DNA from: Burhinus oedicnemus
Taxonomy: Eukaryota > Chordata > Aves > Charadriiformes > Burhinidae
DNA length: 64,000 bases
Direction: 5' to 3'
Assembly: GCA_008921705.1 (NCBI GenBank)
Contig: VFFE01007639.1
Location: 1,125,446 to 1,189,445 of the forward strand
Below are positions 25,595 through 37,900 of the stretch, one piece after another. Position numbers and translations under genes: made by a program. The notes beneath the pieces were generated by a model. The model did not search any database. It was not told the DNA's origin and saw only the letters and a list, made by a program, of their open reading frames with translations. The first letter of the stretch is position 1. Every line of letters begins with the position of its first letter.

Positions 25595-26328
25595 GACACC
25601 GTCCTGGTTTGAAGTAAAACAGGACCAATTTTGTTCAGTAACTTGACTTTTTAGCTAGGCCTCTTCTAACTGCTGAAATTAACAGCATGTTTTGCAGAAA
25701 ACTGTTCCCTCACAGAGTGATAAGACTCCTGTTTACAGTTGATGCCAAGGAGTAATATGCAGAGAGGTTCTTGCTTATACTTATTGCTATAACAACCAAG
25801 GCCAGCCAACTTTGTTATTTGCCCTGTTGGAGGGTCGGAAGCGGAAAAGTGTAGAGTGGTCACACTTGCAGGGAGGAGCGGACAAGACAGGTGACCCAAA
25901 ACTGACCAACAGGTTATTCCATCCCATCTGCCTCATGCTCAGTATAAAAGCTGAGGGATCAAAGGGTCAGCCCTCTTTCTTCAATGGCTGGTGTCTGAGA
26001 AGGACTCTGTCTGTTCATCTGCCTTTGATCCCAATCCTGAATCCAGATCTGGAATCCAGTTCCTGTCTATCACTGAGTCCAGTCTGGGACTTCCTCAGTA
26101 CCTGCTGGTGATGTGATTGTCATCCTGGGATCTTGATACGGTTTTGCATATATATTTTATTATTTTCTTTTTAATTTTATTATTAATATTTAATTAAACT
26201 AGTTTAGATCCTTCTAAACTCATAAGTCTCTTTTCTCACTATCCCTCCTCCCTTTGAAAAGAGAGGTGGGGGAGGCCATCTGTCATTCCACCTGATTGAG
26301 CCAATCCGGCCCAAACCACAACAGACAC
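25595..26328 (+). mobile_element. ERVL-like solo LTR with perfect 5-bp target site duplication
   Basis: The LTR proper is 25600-26323 (724 bp). It is flanked by identical gacac copies at 25595-25599 and 26324-26328. Its first dinucleotide is CG instead of TG, a single transition, and it ends in CA. The 5' text 'cgtcctggtttgaagtaaaa' and the 3' text 'ggcccaaaccacaaca' are those of a widespread avian ERVL-like LTR that I recall. Internal signals are in the right order for a plus-strand LTR: a TATA box (tataaaag, 25943-25950) and a variant poly(A) signal (attaaa, 26193-26198) in an AT-rich tract. No proviral genes flank it, so it arose by LTR-LTR recombination. The frames at 25666-25899, 25812-26111 and 26204-26575 cross it and are not genes. 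Confidence 0.88.
25943..25950 (+). promoter_or_regulatory. TATA box of the solo LTR
   Basis: The sequence tataaaag lies about 344 bp into the LTR, with a poly(A) signal variant about 250 bp downstream. It is a canonical TATA element in the expected U3/R position. Whether it still drives transcription cannot be told from sequence. Confidence 0.55.
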
Positions 26329-26900
26329 GTTCAAGGAAAAATGAATATATGACTGCACAGCTTTCCTTTGCAAATGATGTAATACACTTGAAGATAAAGA
26401 AATGTAAAGATGTTACAAGCTGTCCTTGCAGGTAGTTATTGACAATACTTACCTTACAATATAGCTGTTGCTTGTGGATTGTGTGCCCTGCTTGTTGGGA
26501 CCTCCGGTCATGAAGTGACTGGGGCTCTACTACCGCCTTCTGTAGGCCTTTTATCATCCCTAATGGATCAGCCATCAGTGAATATTTCCCAAGCCAACTC
26601 CACAGTCAAACTGCCTGCTTTCTCCTTGGTCCATGCCGCTGCCTGCCTGGTCTAACCTCCACATGAAGTCTAGACCAGCAAGTCCTTAGGCTCTGCCTAG
26701 CCCCCTAATGTCATGTCTTGTGACTCTGTTGCTCTCTCCTCACCAAGTGTTTTGTGTTTATCAGCAGTTGTAGTAACCAGCTCCAGGAATTGCAAGAGCC
26801 TCCTGAGTATCGACTTTCTGCGCCCACAAAAATGCATTAGTTTCAGTGACTCCTGACAGAATAAGATGGGTCAACGTTATTTGCTAATGAAGAGTTATTT
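26329..26900. other. Unassigned sequence after the LTR
   Basis: A moderately GC-richer stretch with no recognisable gene or repeat. The minus frame 26204-26575 spills in from the LTR and is not a gene. Confidence 0.4.
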
Positions 26901-29900
26901 CTTTTGTTCATTTCGAAAAGACTGTACTTGGAAAATAGCAACATAGAAAAAGGAAGATTTATCTTTTATAAGATAAAAAATAAAAAGCCATGGTCAGAAA
27001 AACTAATTATGGTCCTCTTTTGGGAGGGTCTATAAAATTATAGGGTTGGGCTAATACTCATGTGGCATAACCTCCCATTGCTAACTTCACCAAAACAATT
27101 AAAAAACAGCTTTAAGTCCGTGCAAACATTCCAGTGTTGCTATACTGCTCTATTTCTTATGCTGTGCCTGTATCCATGCTTTAATATGTGTTTTGACCTC
27201 CTTTGCTGTTGATGTCATTCTTAACTGTTTTACAAAGAGGATGTGAAAAGCTCCAATATTGTGAATTAACATCCTGATTCAGTTAGGTAGTAAACTGTGT
27301 GCTTAATTGGAAGCAGTTGTTATGCTGTAGCAAATGGGATTTCTTGCAAGCACTAAATTAGAAATGTACTTAAATACCTTGCTGAATTTCAGCCTGAGTT
27401 TGCATATTGCACTCCTCCTAATAAACAGCATTATATTGTATATCAGGGTGTCACAAGCCATAAGTAACCCAGTGTTACATGCAGTAAACTGAGCAGAATT
27501 GTAAATGAGAAAAAAACCCCATCTTTCTGTACAGAAGGCAGGGGGTTAATTAAGGGCCCCATCAGGTTTTTTATTTTGATGAGAACACAAAATTAAATAT
27601 AGGTTGCATGGTACATTAGTGTGTCTGTCAAAGACTGTGGCTTTGGCCAGGCAATTAAAGGGGGCAAAATATTCTAAATGATTTTTTAAATAGCTTCTTC
27701 CAGTCATTAAGCACAGTTATCACATCCATATTTTGTAAATGTAAAACACTGAAGTTCTCAAAAGTCTGTTCTCTGCAGTAGTTTTTATTGATGATCCATC
27801 TGAGCTTCATTTCCTAACTGAAAACCCTTGTCGGTCAATTTATTCCAACATAACACTATTTGGTTGGGTAGTTATTAATCCTGTAATTGTTCATGGCATG
27901 CCAGGAATAATTCAGCTAATTATTACAATATGTCTTACTTTGCCATGCTTCTATATGTCAAAATGACTTCTGTACATATTTGAAAAAATAAGTTTCCTAA
28001 TTTAACTGAAGATATAAAAATTGACTATTAATTCACAAAAAAATGGAAAAATACTTTTTTTTTTCTCTGCCTCACATAATTTCTATTGGTGTGGATACAT
28101 TTTTGTTAAATATTCTGCTGTTAACTTTAATTGATACATGAATAGCACTATGCAGCAAAACCTAGGAGTGCTGTCCTCGCTGGACATTAATTTCAATTAT
28201 AGGACAACTATAACAGAGCATGCTGGATCATAATAGAAAAAGACTTCATTTTCTCTAGTTCATCTGAGGTAAAAAGAAATACTTCTGAAAAGGTGAAATT
28301 AAGAGGTCAGTTATCTTGGCAGAAAGGAAGTGATCTATACATATGTACTTTATTAATTACAGTATACATACTCTAATGTAGTTAAAATGCATATTTATGC
28401 ATGAAATGCACTATATTTAATTCTGTGCTTGTGAATTCCCATCAATAAAATGCAGTTTGTTGATCTTTGTATTTTTCACATTTGACAATATATCTGATTT
28501 TACTGAAGTCAATCTCTAATCTCTCTTTGGCCTAATAAGAGTAAAATCAGTCTCTTATGGGCTGAAATACCTTTTTAGTTCACAAGAGATGCAAGAAAAT
28601 TGAAAGCACAGTGAGTATCAGAGTATTTGCCCGTTTAGAGTTCTCATTAGCACATCTCCATAGTACAAAACAATGTTCTTAAATTGTGTTCTGCTGGGGA
28701 AAAGAAGATCCCTAGCTCCTAGTTAATGAACGACTGTGTGTACACTGACTAGAACAGTATTTTACACAATGGAGTTCCATGCTGTGATATATCGAAGCAA
28801 GACAGGATATTCGAAAATGATAACTACATAAAAAGTCAGTAACTTCTATTCCTGTGAGAATTGTCCCAGAACATTGTTCTCACTGTGAATTTCCTCCAGA
28901 GATGGCGGCTCACTCAAGGCTTCATATATTGTCTATGTTCCACCCAGGGACTTATCCAGAGATGTACAAAATAATTTTGAGAAGCTTCTGAATGGAGACG
29001 GATTATTTTTATTTTCTTTTAAAAAAAAGATATAACTCTGAAGCCAAAGGAAGAGGCAAAGGAAAAATGGTCTGAAAGAACAAGTCAGCTCAAAATTAGT
29101 GATTGGAACCAGTGGAAATAATCCTGTTATTGTGACTGCTGCTACCTTGACTGATAATGGAGTTTTAATTGGGGAACTCCAGAACTAAGGTGATAAATCT
29201 GAATGAGCCAGACTTGGTAGCTGTGATTGCAGCAAACTTCTCTGCTATAAGGAAGACATGTAACCTGCAGAAGCCAGTTGGTTTCGGTTACCAGAAATAG
29301 TTAACACATTTTTCTGGAGAAATCTGCCAAGTCACCACACCATTTGAACCTCTTGGTTGATCAAGTTTTTGAAAAAGCTTTGCAACTCACATTCATTTTT
29401 GACACACGCAGTCAGAGACTTGAGATGTCTGTGTGGTTTATCTGAACTGTGCAGATCCTCTGAGTTTCAAAAATTGGATGGGAATAGGCTTTCTTCTAAG
29501 ATTTTGTTACATTTTTAATTGATGGCTCCAAGTGGTGTCTCACTGGGAACCACTGTCATGATATTTTGGTATTTATTTGTCTGAACAGGAACAAATACAG
29601 CAAAAAGACATCAACTCTCAAACAAAACAAAACAGAAAAGCCAAATGCTAGAAACTACAAAAATGATTAGGAACAAAGCTCAAGAAACAGAGAGCCATGA
29701 GAGTGGTCTGCCTCTAACTGAGCATAATTCTATATTAGACATTTCAAATGCTCTAGTGTCTAGACGCTGTGAATGCTGTGGTTAAGTTACTTGTGTTTAT
29801 TTTCCCTTTCCTACTTGTAATGGAACTACCATTCAATGCTTACTTTTCCATTTATATAATTCTATTTTTATATTTTTTTTCTAACTAAGGATATTGTGTA

Positions 29901-31059
29901 CTAGCATGATGTTCAGGGATGAGGAGATGCAGATCTGCAAATGTGTATCATCCTCTGCATCATGTAGCACAGATGCTCTTAGTCAGTTGAACTTGTAAAG
30001 TGAGAAAGCACTCTTAGGAGCACTTCAAAAGTGAGCTGGTTAGAAAACAGTACAAAGCAATTCCATTCCTCTAGATGTTTTGATACTTTCATCTAGTTCT
30101 CAGCTCTAAGCTAAAAAAGCTTAAATTTGCAAATTTCCTGTAAAATTGTGACGAAAGCAGGTATTCTTCTGAATTTTTGAACATTAAATCATTTTATGTT
30201 GGATATGAAAATACGTAGCTTAAAATAATGTTAGAAAGTAATACTGTTAGTAATCATGGAGCAATGTAATACAGCAGAAAACATAGTGTACAATCATATA
30301 ATCATAAAACTTATGACTTGCCTTAGGAACAGTTTAATACCCAGTATTTCAAATAATATTTTAAAAAATGAAATGAATGCAAAGTTAATATCTAAATAAA
30401 ACAGTTAATGAAGCTTTCAGTTGTTTAGATACAGTAGAAATGAACTGAGAATGTCAGAAAAAGGTCTGTAAGTTTTCCTATTAATTTCTTTGTAAACTGT
30501 GTTCCCATAAAAGAGTTGAGTTCCAAGAAAACCACATTTTCCTTTGGAAAAGTACTGCTAAAATCGTTTCAATTTCTTTCTTCTGGAGAGCTCGTGATGT
30601 TTGCAAGTTCAAAGAAAACAGCAGTCAGGTCAAATAAGACGCTTGTTAAAAGTACCTAATCTTATCTCTACTTCAAATTGATCATGTTTCTTCCATGAAA
30701 AATGCTCTATTATGAAAGCAAATTGAAAAGTAGGAGACAGCACATCTCATACTCACGCTGTAGTTGACTGGGATTCATCGCTCATTGGCTTAATTGTGCT
30801 AAACCAGGGTCTTAAGGCTGTGGCAGAGTGGACATGGGAAATGTTCACAGCTGTAATTTCCATTGCCAACTTCATGCTGCTACCTACTGCAGCCAGTTCA
30901 AATCATTGCTTATGCCGTTACAGAAAAATAAGTGTTTATCTATTTGCATATAGATTGTATATCTGCCAAAGTGAAAAACTTAAAAGAATGAGACTAGCAA
31001 TTTCTACTGTGCATACTGCAGGAGAGCCTTTCATTTAAAATACAGGCCTAAAAATTAGG
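26901..31059. other. Repeat-poor AT-rich block, candidate conserved noncoding sequence
   Basis: For about 4 kb neither strand shows an open frame of note (none of 60 codons or more between 26576 and 30795) and I recognise no transposon. TAATTA and ATTA homeodomain-type core sites recur, for example taattaag at 27547-27554 and others at 27,910-28,350. Long low-complexity runs are few. This texture is typical of conserved noncoding DNA near developmental genes, but the sequence alone cannot show conservation. A small patch at 29040-29290 gives readable peptides in several frames and might instead be a decayed pseudogene. Confidence 0.35.
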
Positions 31060-31385
31060 TGGAGCACTGGTCTATTCTTTGTTTTGCCTTAAACTCTCTC
31101 TGTGACCTTGAATAAACAATTTAGGACTCTTTTTTCATAGAGAAAGTATGTGTGTGCAATCATAAATGTGCTGCTGCTCTAATTGTGCAGCGTTTAAAAC
31201 ATAAGGCCCTTCCTTGTCTACTTTTCCTATGTGAAATAAGGTTAACATCACTCCACCTAATTTGCTTTGTAATAACTAGGGTGGTGGTGTGTTGATTCAT
31301 TAGTTTATCTTTTTGTGCAGTGCTTTGAAAACCACATAGTTTTTTGACAGTTATATATAATTATCATCAAAGGCAGGTAATTTTT
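31060..31385 (+). mobile_element. MIR-like CORE-SINE, interrupted
   Basis: 'ctctctgtgaccttgaataa' at about 31095 matches the MIR core phrase 'ctgtgtgaccttgggcaa'. After about 100 bp of unrelated sequence, 'cctatgtgaaataaggttaa' and 'tttgtgcagtgctttgaaaa' (about 31226-31333) match the MIR 3' half in order. The middle insert separates the two halves. Very old and diverged; boundaries are approximate. Confidence 0.55.
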
Positions 31386-31799
31386 CTTCCTTGATCTGTT
31401 CTGCTACATATTTATGCCATTGTTTTTATCATGATATCAGGAAAGCAAATGGAAATTTTTTGTGTATATGGAGTTGATAAGGAACTTTTGAGGCATTCAG
31501 AGGGAGGGAGCACTACCCTGCTCCTGGATCAGGGTGCACACCGTGGCCTGATTATATATCTGAACAAGACGTGAACAGGCACTGTCTTCTGTCTTCTTCC
31601 TACCAGGTTTCTGTCCTTTCCTATGAAGAAATATGTCCATATGGCTCGAATTAAGCCATGGCGAACTCCAGCAGATGCGTTTATTTCAATGATCAGGGAG
31701 TCAACACTGTGAAACACATCATGGAGTACATCAGCCCCGTGGTTTAGGTAGAGTTTCTGGATAAAATACTCATACCTGCTTGTAGAGGAGCCTAGTGGA
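31386..31799. other. Unassigned sequence between two MIR-like elements
   Basis: Contains an exon-like segment (31607-31747) preceded by a pyrimidine tract plus cag and followed by gtagag. All three plus-strand frames are closed by stops within it, so a coding exon is not supported. The minus frame 31529-31717 is unrecognised. Confidence 0.4.
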
Positions 31800-31990
31800 T
31801 GGTGGTGGACAGAGACTTTGGAGACCTGGGTTCTGGCTGAAGTGCTCCAAGCAATTCATTTGCTATCCCTGGGTTTTGACATCTGTAAAACGGATGGATA
31901 CTAATGCACTGGGAGAACTGAGTAATGAAAACCTCTATCAATTATTATTAATGTTACTGTTATTGCTGTTGTTATTAGTTGAATTCTGGG
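31800..31990 (+). mobile_element. MIR-like CORE-SINE
   Basis: The order 'gacctgggttctggct' (about 31823), then 'catctgtaaaacggatggat' (about 31881), then a TTATTATTAATG-type AT-rich tail (about 31941-31980) is the hallmark layout of a MIR element in sense orientation. No target duplication can be seen. It has the same orientation as the copy at 31060, about 420 bp upstream. Confidence 0.65.
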
Positions 31991-34900
31991 AGAACAGCTG
32001 GAAATTCTCAGAGCTGGTGGATCTGCTGGAATGCCTTTGCTTATCCTAGAGCCATTAGATGGGTCTCTGTACTGCAAAAGATAAAATGCATCGAAAACAT
32101 AGCCTGCCCCATAAACACTGGGTGGCGTGGGATAGATTCTCCTGTTCTTATTCAAACTTGGCAGGTTGCACCGGAGACAGTGATACTGCTTGGAAAGGAA
32201 GTTCAATGTTACTATGAATAAGTGTGAAAGATTCTGACCTTTCATTGTTAGTGCAGTTATTAAACCATATTTTTCTAATATGAAAGAAAAATGCAGGTTC
32301 TCAGTTAGTGTGCTACAAATACCTAAACTGCAGCTATCTGTAGCACTTGTACTGACTTTATCTAACCTACATTATAAACGTTCCCATATTTTTTGTCCCT
32401 GAAAAGCTTCAGGCATCAACTGTGTTTGTGACCTAAGCGTAATCTCAAACTTGCTTTCAATTATTTCTAGCCCAAGAGGCCTGGACTATACAAACCTAGT
32501 CTGAAAACCTGAAAAAACCCCATGTTTTTATTTTTCCTGTTTGATACAAGTTATACATAAGAGCCAATTCAGGGCAAAACATTTGTCTCTAATATCTGGC
32601 AGTCTAGTATTTCAGTTTTTATGTACTAGCCCAGAAGCTTTGTTGAACTTGGAGATTATTGTTGTAATTATTATTTATAGCTTGTGTTGCCACAATACCT
32701 TGGCAGTCAAGCTCCATTTCTGCTAGGTACTGTACAAGAAAAGCACAGAACAACCCCCCAACAAAGATCCCAAACCCCAGTGTGGTGTGGCCACTTCAGG
32801 ATACCCTGGTATCTTAATATTCTTTCCTATTCTACATGTTACTCAGACATTGAAGATCCTTTGGAACAGAAAGAAGATGCACAGTGATGATAGAGTGCAA
32901 GCTTTTAAATAGGTGTAAATTGGTATTTTTATCTGTACAGTGTCTGCCTGTGAAACTTCACTTTATTTTAATTTGATTTGCCTCCTTTTTCAAATGAAAT
33001 GCTGAGGTTTTCTGTGATATTTTTACTGACTGATGTATAAAATAGGATATATTGTATTTCATAACAGGTTTTTATGCTTGCCAAAATAGATTGTACAAAA
33101 CCTAATGGTAAATAGAGATAGTTTAGTTCTGTCTTGAAGATAGAGTACTAAGAAATTGGGTCCATCACTGTCATTTTTCTCAGAGATTCCTCTCATCTGT
33201 CACAACACAGTAGTTATGAAAAATGAAACCATAAATTCAATTTAGAGGGCAATTTGCAGCTAATCTTTGGAGTAATTCCAGTGTGAATAATGCAGCAATT
33301 TGGATGCATGGTCAGTCAATTCTGTCTCTGATTTATTAGGATTTAAGAAATTTTTTTCTTTCATTAATGATAATTACCCAAGAAGAGAAAATAATTTCTC
33401 AAAAATTATCTATCTTCACATCTGTGGCCTCAGTTTTGAGAAAGGCTGAAATGTTGTTTAAACTTATTATTATAGGAGGGGGGAAAAGCTTTTTACAAAA
33501 GATATATGAGGTATTTAAATTCTGAACTGTATCTCTTTACAGCACATGTGTGAACAGATCAGCACTGGTTTATGGCTGCTTTTATATGACTCCCATTAGA
33601 GCTAACATTTTGAATATCTCAGCATAAGGACACTGGGATTTGCTATTGATTTTCCACACTTCTTACACCTTGAAGATTGCATTAAAATCCAGCTCAAGCA
33701 AGAGTGACATTTTTTGTTCCTGTTTAAAAGTCAAATTTATTATCTGAGACTTTTTCTACTATTAAATCCCCACTTTCTCTGATACATTATTTATGTATAT
33801 TTTTTTCTATATCTTTCCTTCAGTTTTCAAGGTCTTATCTTGATTTTAATAGGCAGCATCTACAACAGATACATACAACAGGTATTATCCGTATGTTTGT
33901 GTCTGTGTGTTGCTAATGGGGGAGGGGGGGCACGTAAAGCCAGAGGGAAAACCAGCTCATTTAACACTGGCTTTGTGTTTTAGTCAAAATTTTTAGATAT
34001 CTAGAGAGGTACTTCTCACCAAGTAAGTGCCTTTGAAGACCTCTGGAGGAAGATCTCAAGCTAGATGCCTGGACTTACTATGCCTTCAAAGCCTCCTGCC
34101 TCTCTCCAGTGCTGATGAAGGAATGAAGTACTTCATGCTGTCTCCCAAGGCACCTAGAGAGGAGCTGCTAGTTAGAGAGATTGAAGTCTATCCTTGCTCC
34201 TCACACCTGGCACATGGCCTTCTTCATTAGCTTTGCGTCAGTTTTCTCTACTATCACGCTATAGCTCTTTGTAGGGAAAACATTTCATGATTATGACCAA
34301 GGAGAGTGAAGAGGGACCGACGACCCCCTCCAGTCAGACCAGTGCAGAAGGTTTAGCCCACAGACAAAGTTTTTACTTATATATCCTTGTTCCTTCCAAC
34401 CACGGATTCTTATTTCTACCAAAGTAATATTCTTTCTTTTTTTGGTCTTTGTTAAAATGCCGCAGAGTTAAGTTGCCTACTTCAGGGTTCAGAGCAGCAG
34501 GCTCTTAGCTACAAGCCTGAGATATAATCCACAAATTTGTGCATCCTGGTTTTCTAAAATTAAGAGTAATGATTCTGTCCCAAAAGATGAAGAAATACCT
34601 TCTTCCCTGACAGTATTACAGTTAGGTATCTAAACAAGACATCACATATGCTTGGCAAATTTTTTTGTTGAAGCATTATGTTGCATATAAATCAGCAGAA
34701 TCTGCCAACTGAAACATACTGTCATTTTCCCCTTGTTATTAAGTATTTTGAGTATTTAAAATGTGTTATTAAAGTTCCTGCGGTTTTGCTTTTATTTAAA
34801 ATTGTATTTAGCTAATTTTTAGTTGAATTTCACACCTGACAGTATAGATTTCATATAGATATGGGAAAAAGGAAGAAAGACAATTACCTGTTTTCACACA

Positions 34901-37900
34901 TTTCCTTACGGTAGCCTACGAGCCTTCTAAAACAGGTCTGTACAATTGTGAACCTGGAAATGGTTTATGATTGCTGAAGAAAGTGTGTGTTTGCCTTCTC
35001 TGAGCACATCATCTTTTATACCTGTGAGAAGAGTTTAAGCTGGCTTCACAGGAAATTCACACACTGATAACAATTCTCAAATCACTATACCACGAGACTA
35101 GTGTTATTTAAAAAATACAAAATTTATTTTCTCTTTTGCTTGAATAAATTCCATGATTTAGTTTTTATTCACTGAATAGGTTTCCAAGAATGTTCTTTTC
35201 TTACTATTTTTTTTAAACAGATTTCTTCACAGATGTCTTTTAGTCTTATAATCTACCGGTCTTTTTCACTTCCCCTCAGCTAAAGGTCAGTCTTATTAGC
35301 AATTTTCTATGTGAAGATGTTAGAGAACAGTACTTTGCTCAAGTGGCACAACACTGTATCTTTAAATCTTCACAACTGAAAGATTCTGTGTAAACTTCTT
35401 AATGTTGCAATTATGTTTGATAATAACTTCAGACTGCATCACAACTTCTACCGTAATTACAAAAAACATCTTGGTGAAGCAGTATTCAATTTACTATTAG
35501 TCTATCTAACTAGTTTTCCTAAGCATGTCTAATTAAGATATGAAAAAATCATATTTATTTAGTTCCAGTTCTCTGAACATTTCAAATCTTTCCCCAACTG
35601 CAGTGAAGGTGATGACTGGTCTGTGAAGCGGGGCCATTTATGAGATGGAGCCACCTTACCTGTTAACTTCTAGAAACTGTGAGTTGGTTTTTCTGCCTCT
35701 AGCTCCTGTGCCAAGGACTTCTGATGATTTGTTTTGCCTGCAGTGCTGTTCTGCACACCTTGACAAACACATGGTGACTGCAAGGCAACCGTGCACATGC
35801 AATAAGATAAATATAGCCTGGGTACATCAGGCTTGCTGGGAGCATGCAGTGAACATTCATCCAACTCAGTGAAATTCCCTATAAAGTCCAAAGCTTACCA
35901 GTAACAGTGAAATTCTGCAAATGATATGGAGGGGTATGGGCAAGTGCGATGCTTGTGTAAGAACCTGGTCCTACATTGGTAAGTGCCCTCCCTAGCAGGC
36001 TGTCACAAATCAGAGTTCAAAGTAGGTTTCAGGACCAAATTCTGCTTGTATTTGAGAACCTGGGAGAGGTCTGAAAACATGGTGCACAGGCAGTGTGAAG
36101 ACTAGTCGTCACAATTTCATACCTACACGCTACAGAGCTGGCTCACCCAGTATGGCCTTGACCAATCTACTGGGCCACTTTGAGGGGTGTCAATCTAAAC
36201 AGAATGACCAGCAGTTCTCTTCCACAATACCTCTAGGTTCCAACTAAGCAGAAAGTGGGAACTGGAAGCAGAGTTACCTTTGCATTGGAATCTCAAGGCA
36301 GGTAATATATTATACAGCCAGTCTGCTAAAGATCTGGGCCTTGTGGTAATGTTGTAAGAGAAAATAAATGAGAGGGAAAGGGGGACGCTGTACAATGTTT
36401 TTCAGTTTAATTTCTCTCCCTGCTATATGTCACCTGCTAGGTTACCTATTTTCTAGTTGAAAATCTTTTAAAAAAAATGCAGCAGGCTGTATGGCAAACG
36501 ACCTCATAAGAAATCACCGAAGCAGGGGATGAACTGCTTCTTTCAGTTCCCTGTCAGTTCTGTAAGGTCTGAACTAAGTGCAGCATGCAAACTTGGATTA
36601 ACTGTGACTTTGTGCATTGTGCCAGTTGCTGAATAACCTCAAATTGCTTTAGGCAAATGCTTCTGGGAACATTACTCCTTTGTTCACTTATCAAGGGGTT
36701 TAAAGTCTTCATTAGCCAAGAGATAAATACATCTGTGGAATTAATTTATCAAATTAATACTTGTGTTGTTGGGCTGCATTCTTTCAATTACTTATCTTTA
36801 ACAATGGCTTGAGGTGTGTAGCCTAAGTTAGATTTGCTTCCAAAAATACAAGATTTCTGTAAACTCACAGTAGGTTTGAGATGGATTCATAGTGTGCATG
36901 AAATTACATGCAAAATTAAATTACGGATGGTAATGTGTGCATGGCATTCTCGGCTGAGTGTCCTTAAGTGTAAAATATAAAATTACATGGGCTATTTTAT
37001 TCCAAAACACACATAAAGGCTGTGTTTTGTACCTAGACATCACCAGCTGATTGATTTTAAGGAACTGGAACAAGTATTTATATCACTCCCTAGTTCAAGC
37101 TATGCAAATACTTGTATGTTAACCGAACGCAGTTGTTCAAAACCGAGCATTTCTACTGCACGTGAGATGTTGAGATTTTCAGTTTTCCCTCAGTCTGATT
37201 TTTTAAAAATCAAAGTTTCCTCCAAAGCTGTTTGTAAAGCAAATTATAATATTTTGCAAAATTTCAGTTTAAAATTAGTTATCTTCAGCAGCATGCTTTT
37301 CTTTTTGTATCTTTTACTATTTCACAACACACAAACAGAAATGCATGTTATTATGCTGTAGCTTACAAGACAGAACTAGGGAGAGCTTAATTTCTCCTAC
37401 ATTTGAGTTGCAGGCATCCAAATCAGAGCTAGCCATTTAGAATCCCTTTGGGACTGGCAGAGGAGATTGGCACTTCTAGTGTACAACATGTCTCAACTGA
37501 AGCTAGACAACTTCAGTAAGTCAGATGAATCACGAAACACCTACCTCACTCTAATGACTCTAAAGGGACTCTAGATAAAATGAATTGTAACTTTTGTAGG
37601 TGTCAAAGTGAGGTGAGATAAATCACCCCTTACATGTCCTACTACGACATCATATAATGACTAAAGTATTTCAGTACAAATGTGAAGTGTAGTTGCTACT
37701 TTAGCTATATGGTGGTACTTGATATATATGGTACACACCAAGTATAATTTCTTAATTCAAGCATCCTCTTCAGGGACTTGGAGGATGAAAATAATGGAAG
37801 CAATCAGGTTTATGTTCATCTCATCCAACTTAAAGTATCTAACTAGTTTAACTTAATAATTAAGTTAAAAGCTTAATTGCTTCTGTAATCAATGGTGACA

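Noticed and set aside
31607..31747. Exon with good acceptor (pyrimidine tract + cag) and donor (gtagag), 141 bp long
   Set aside because: All three plus-strand frames contain stops inside the segment, so it is not a coding exon. A noncoding exon remains possible but has no positive support.
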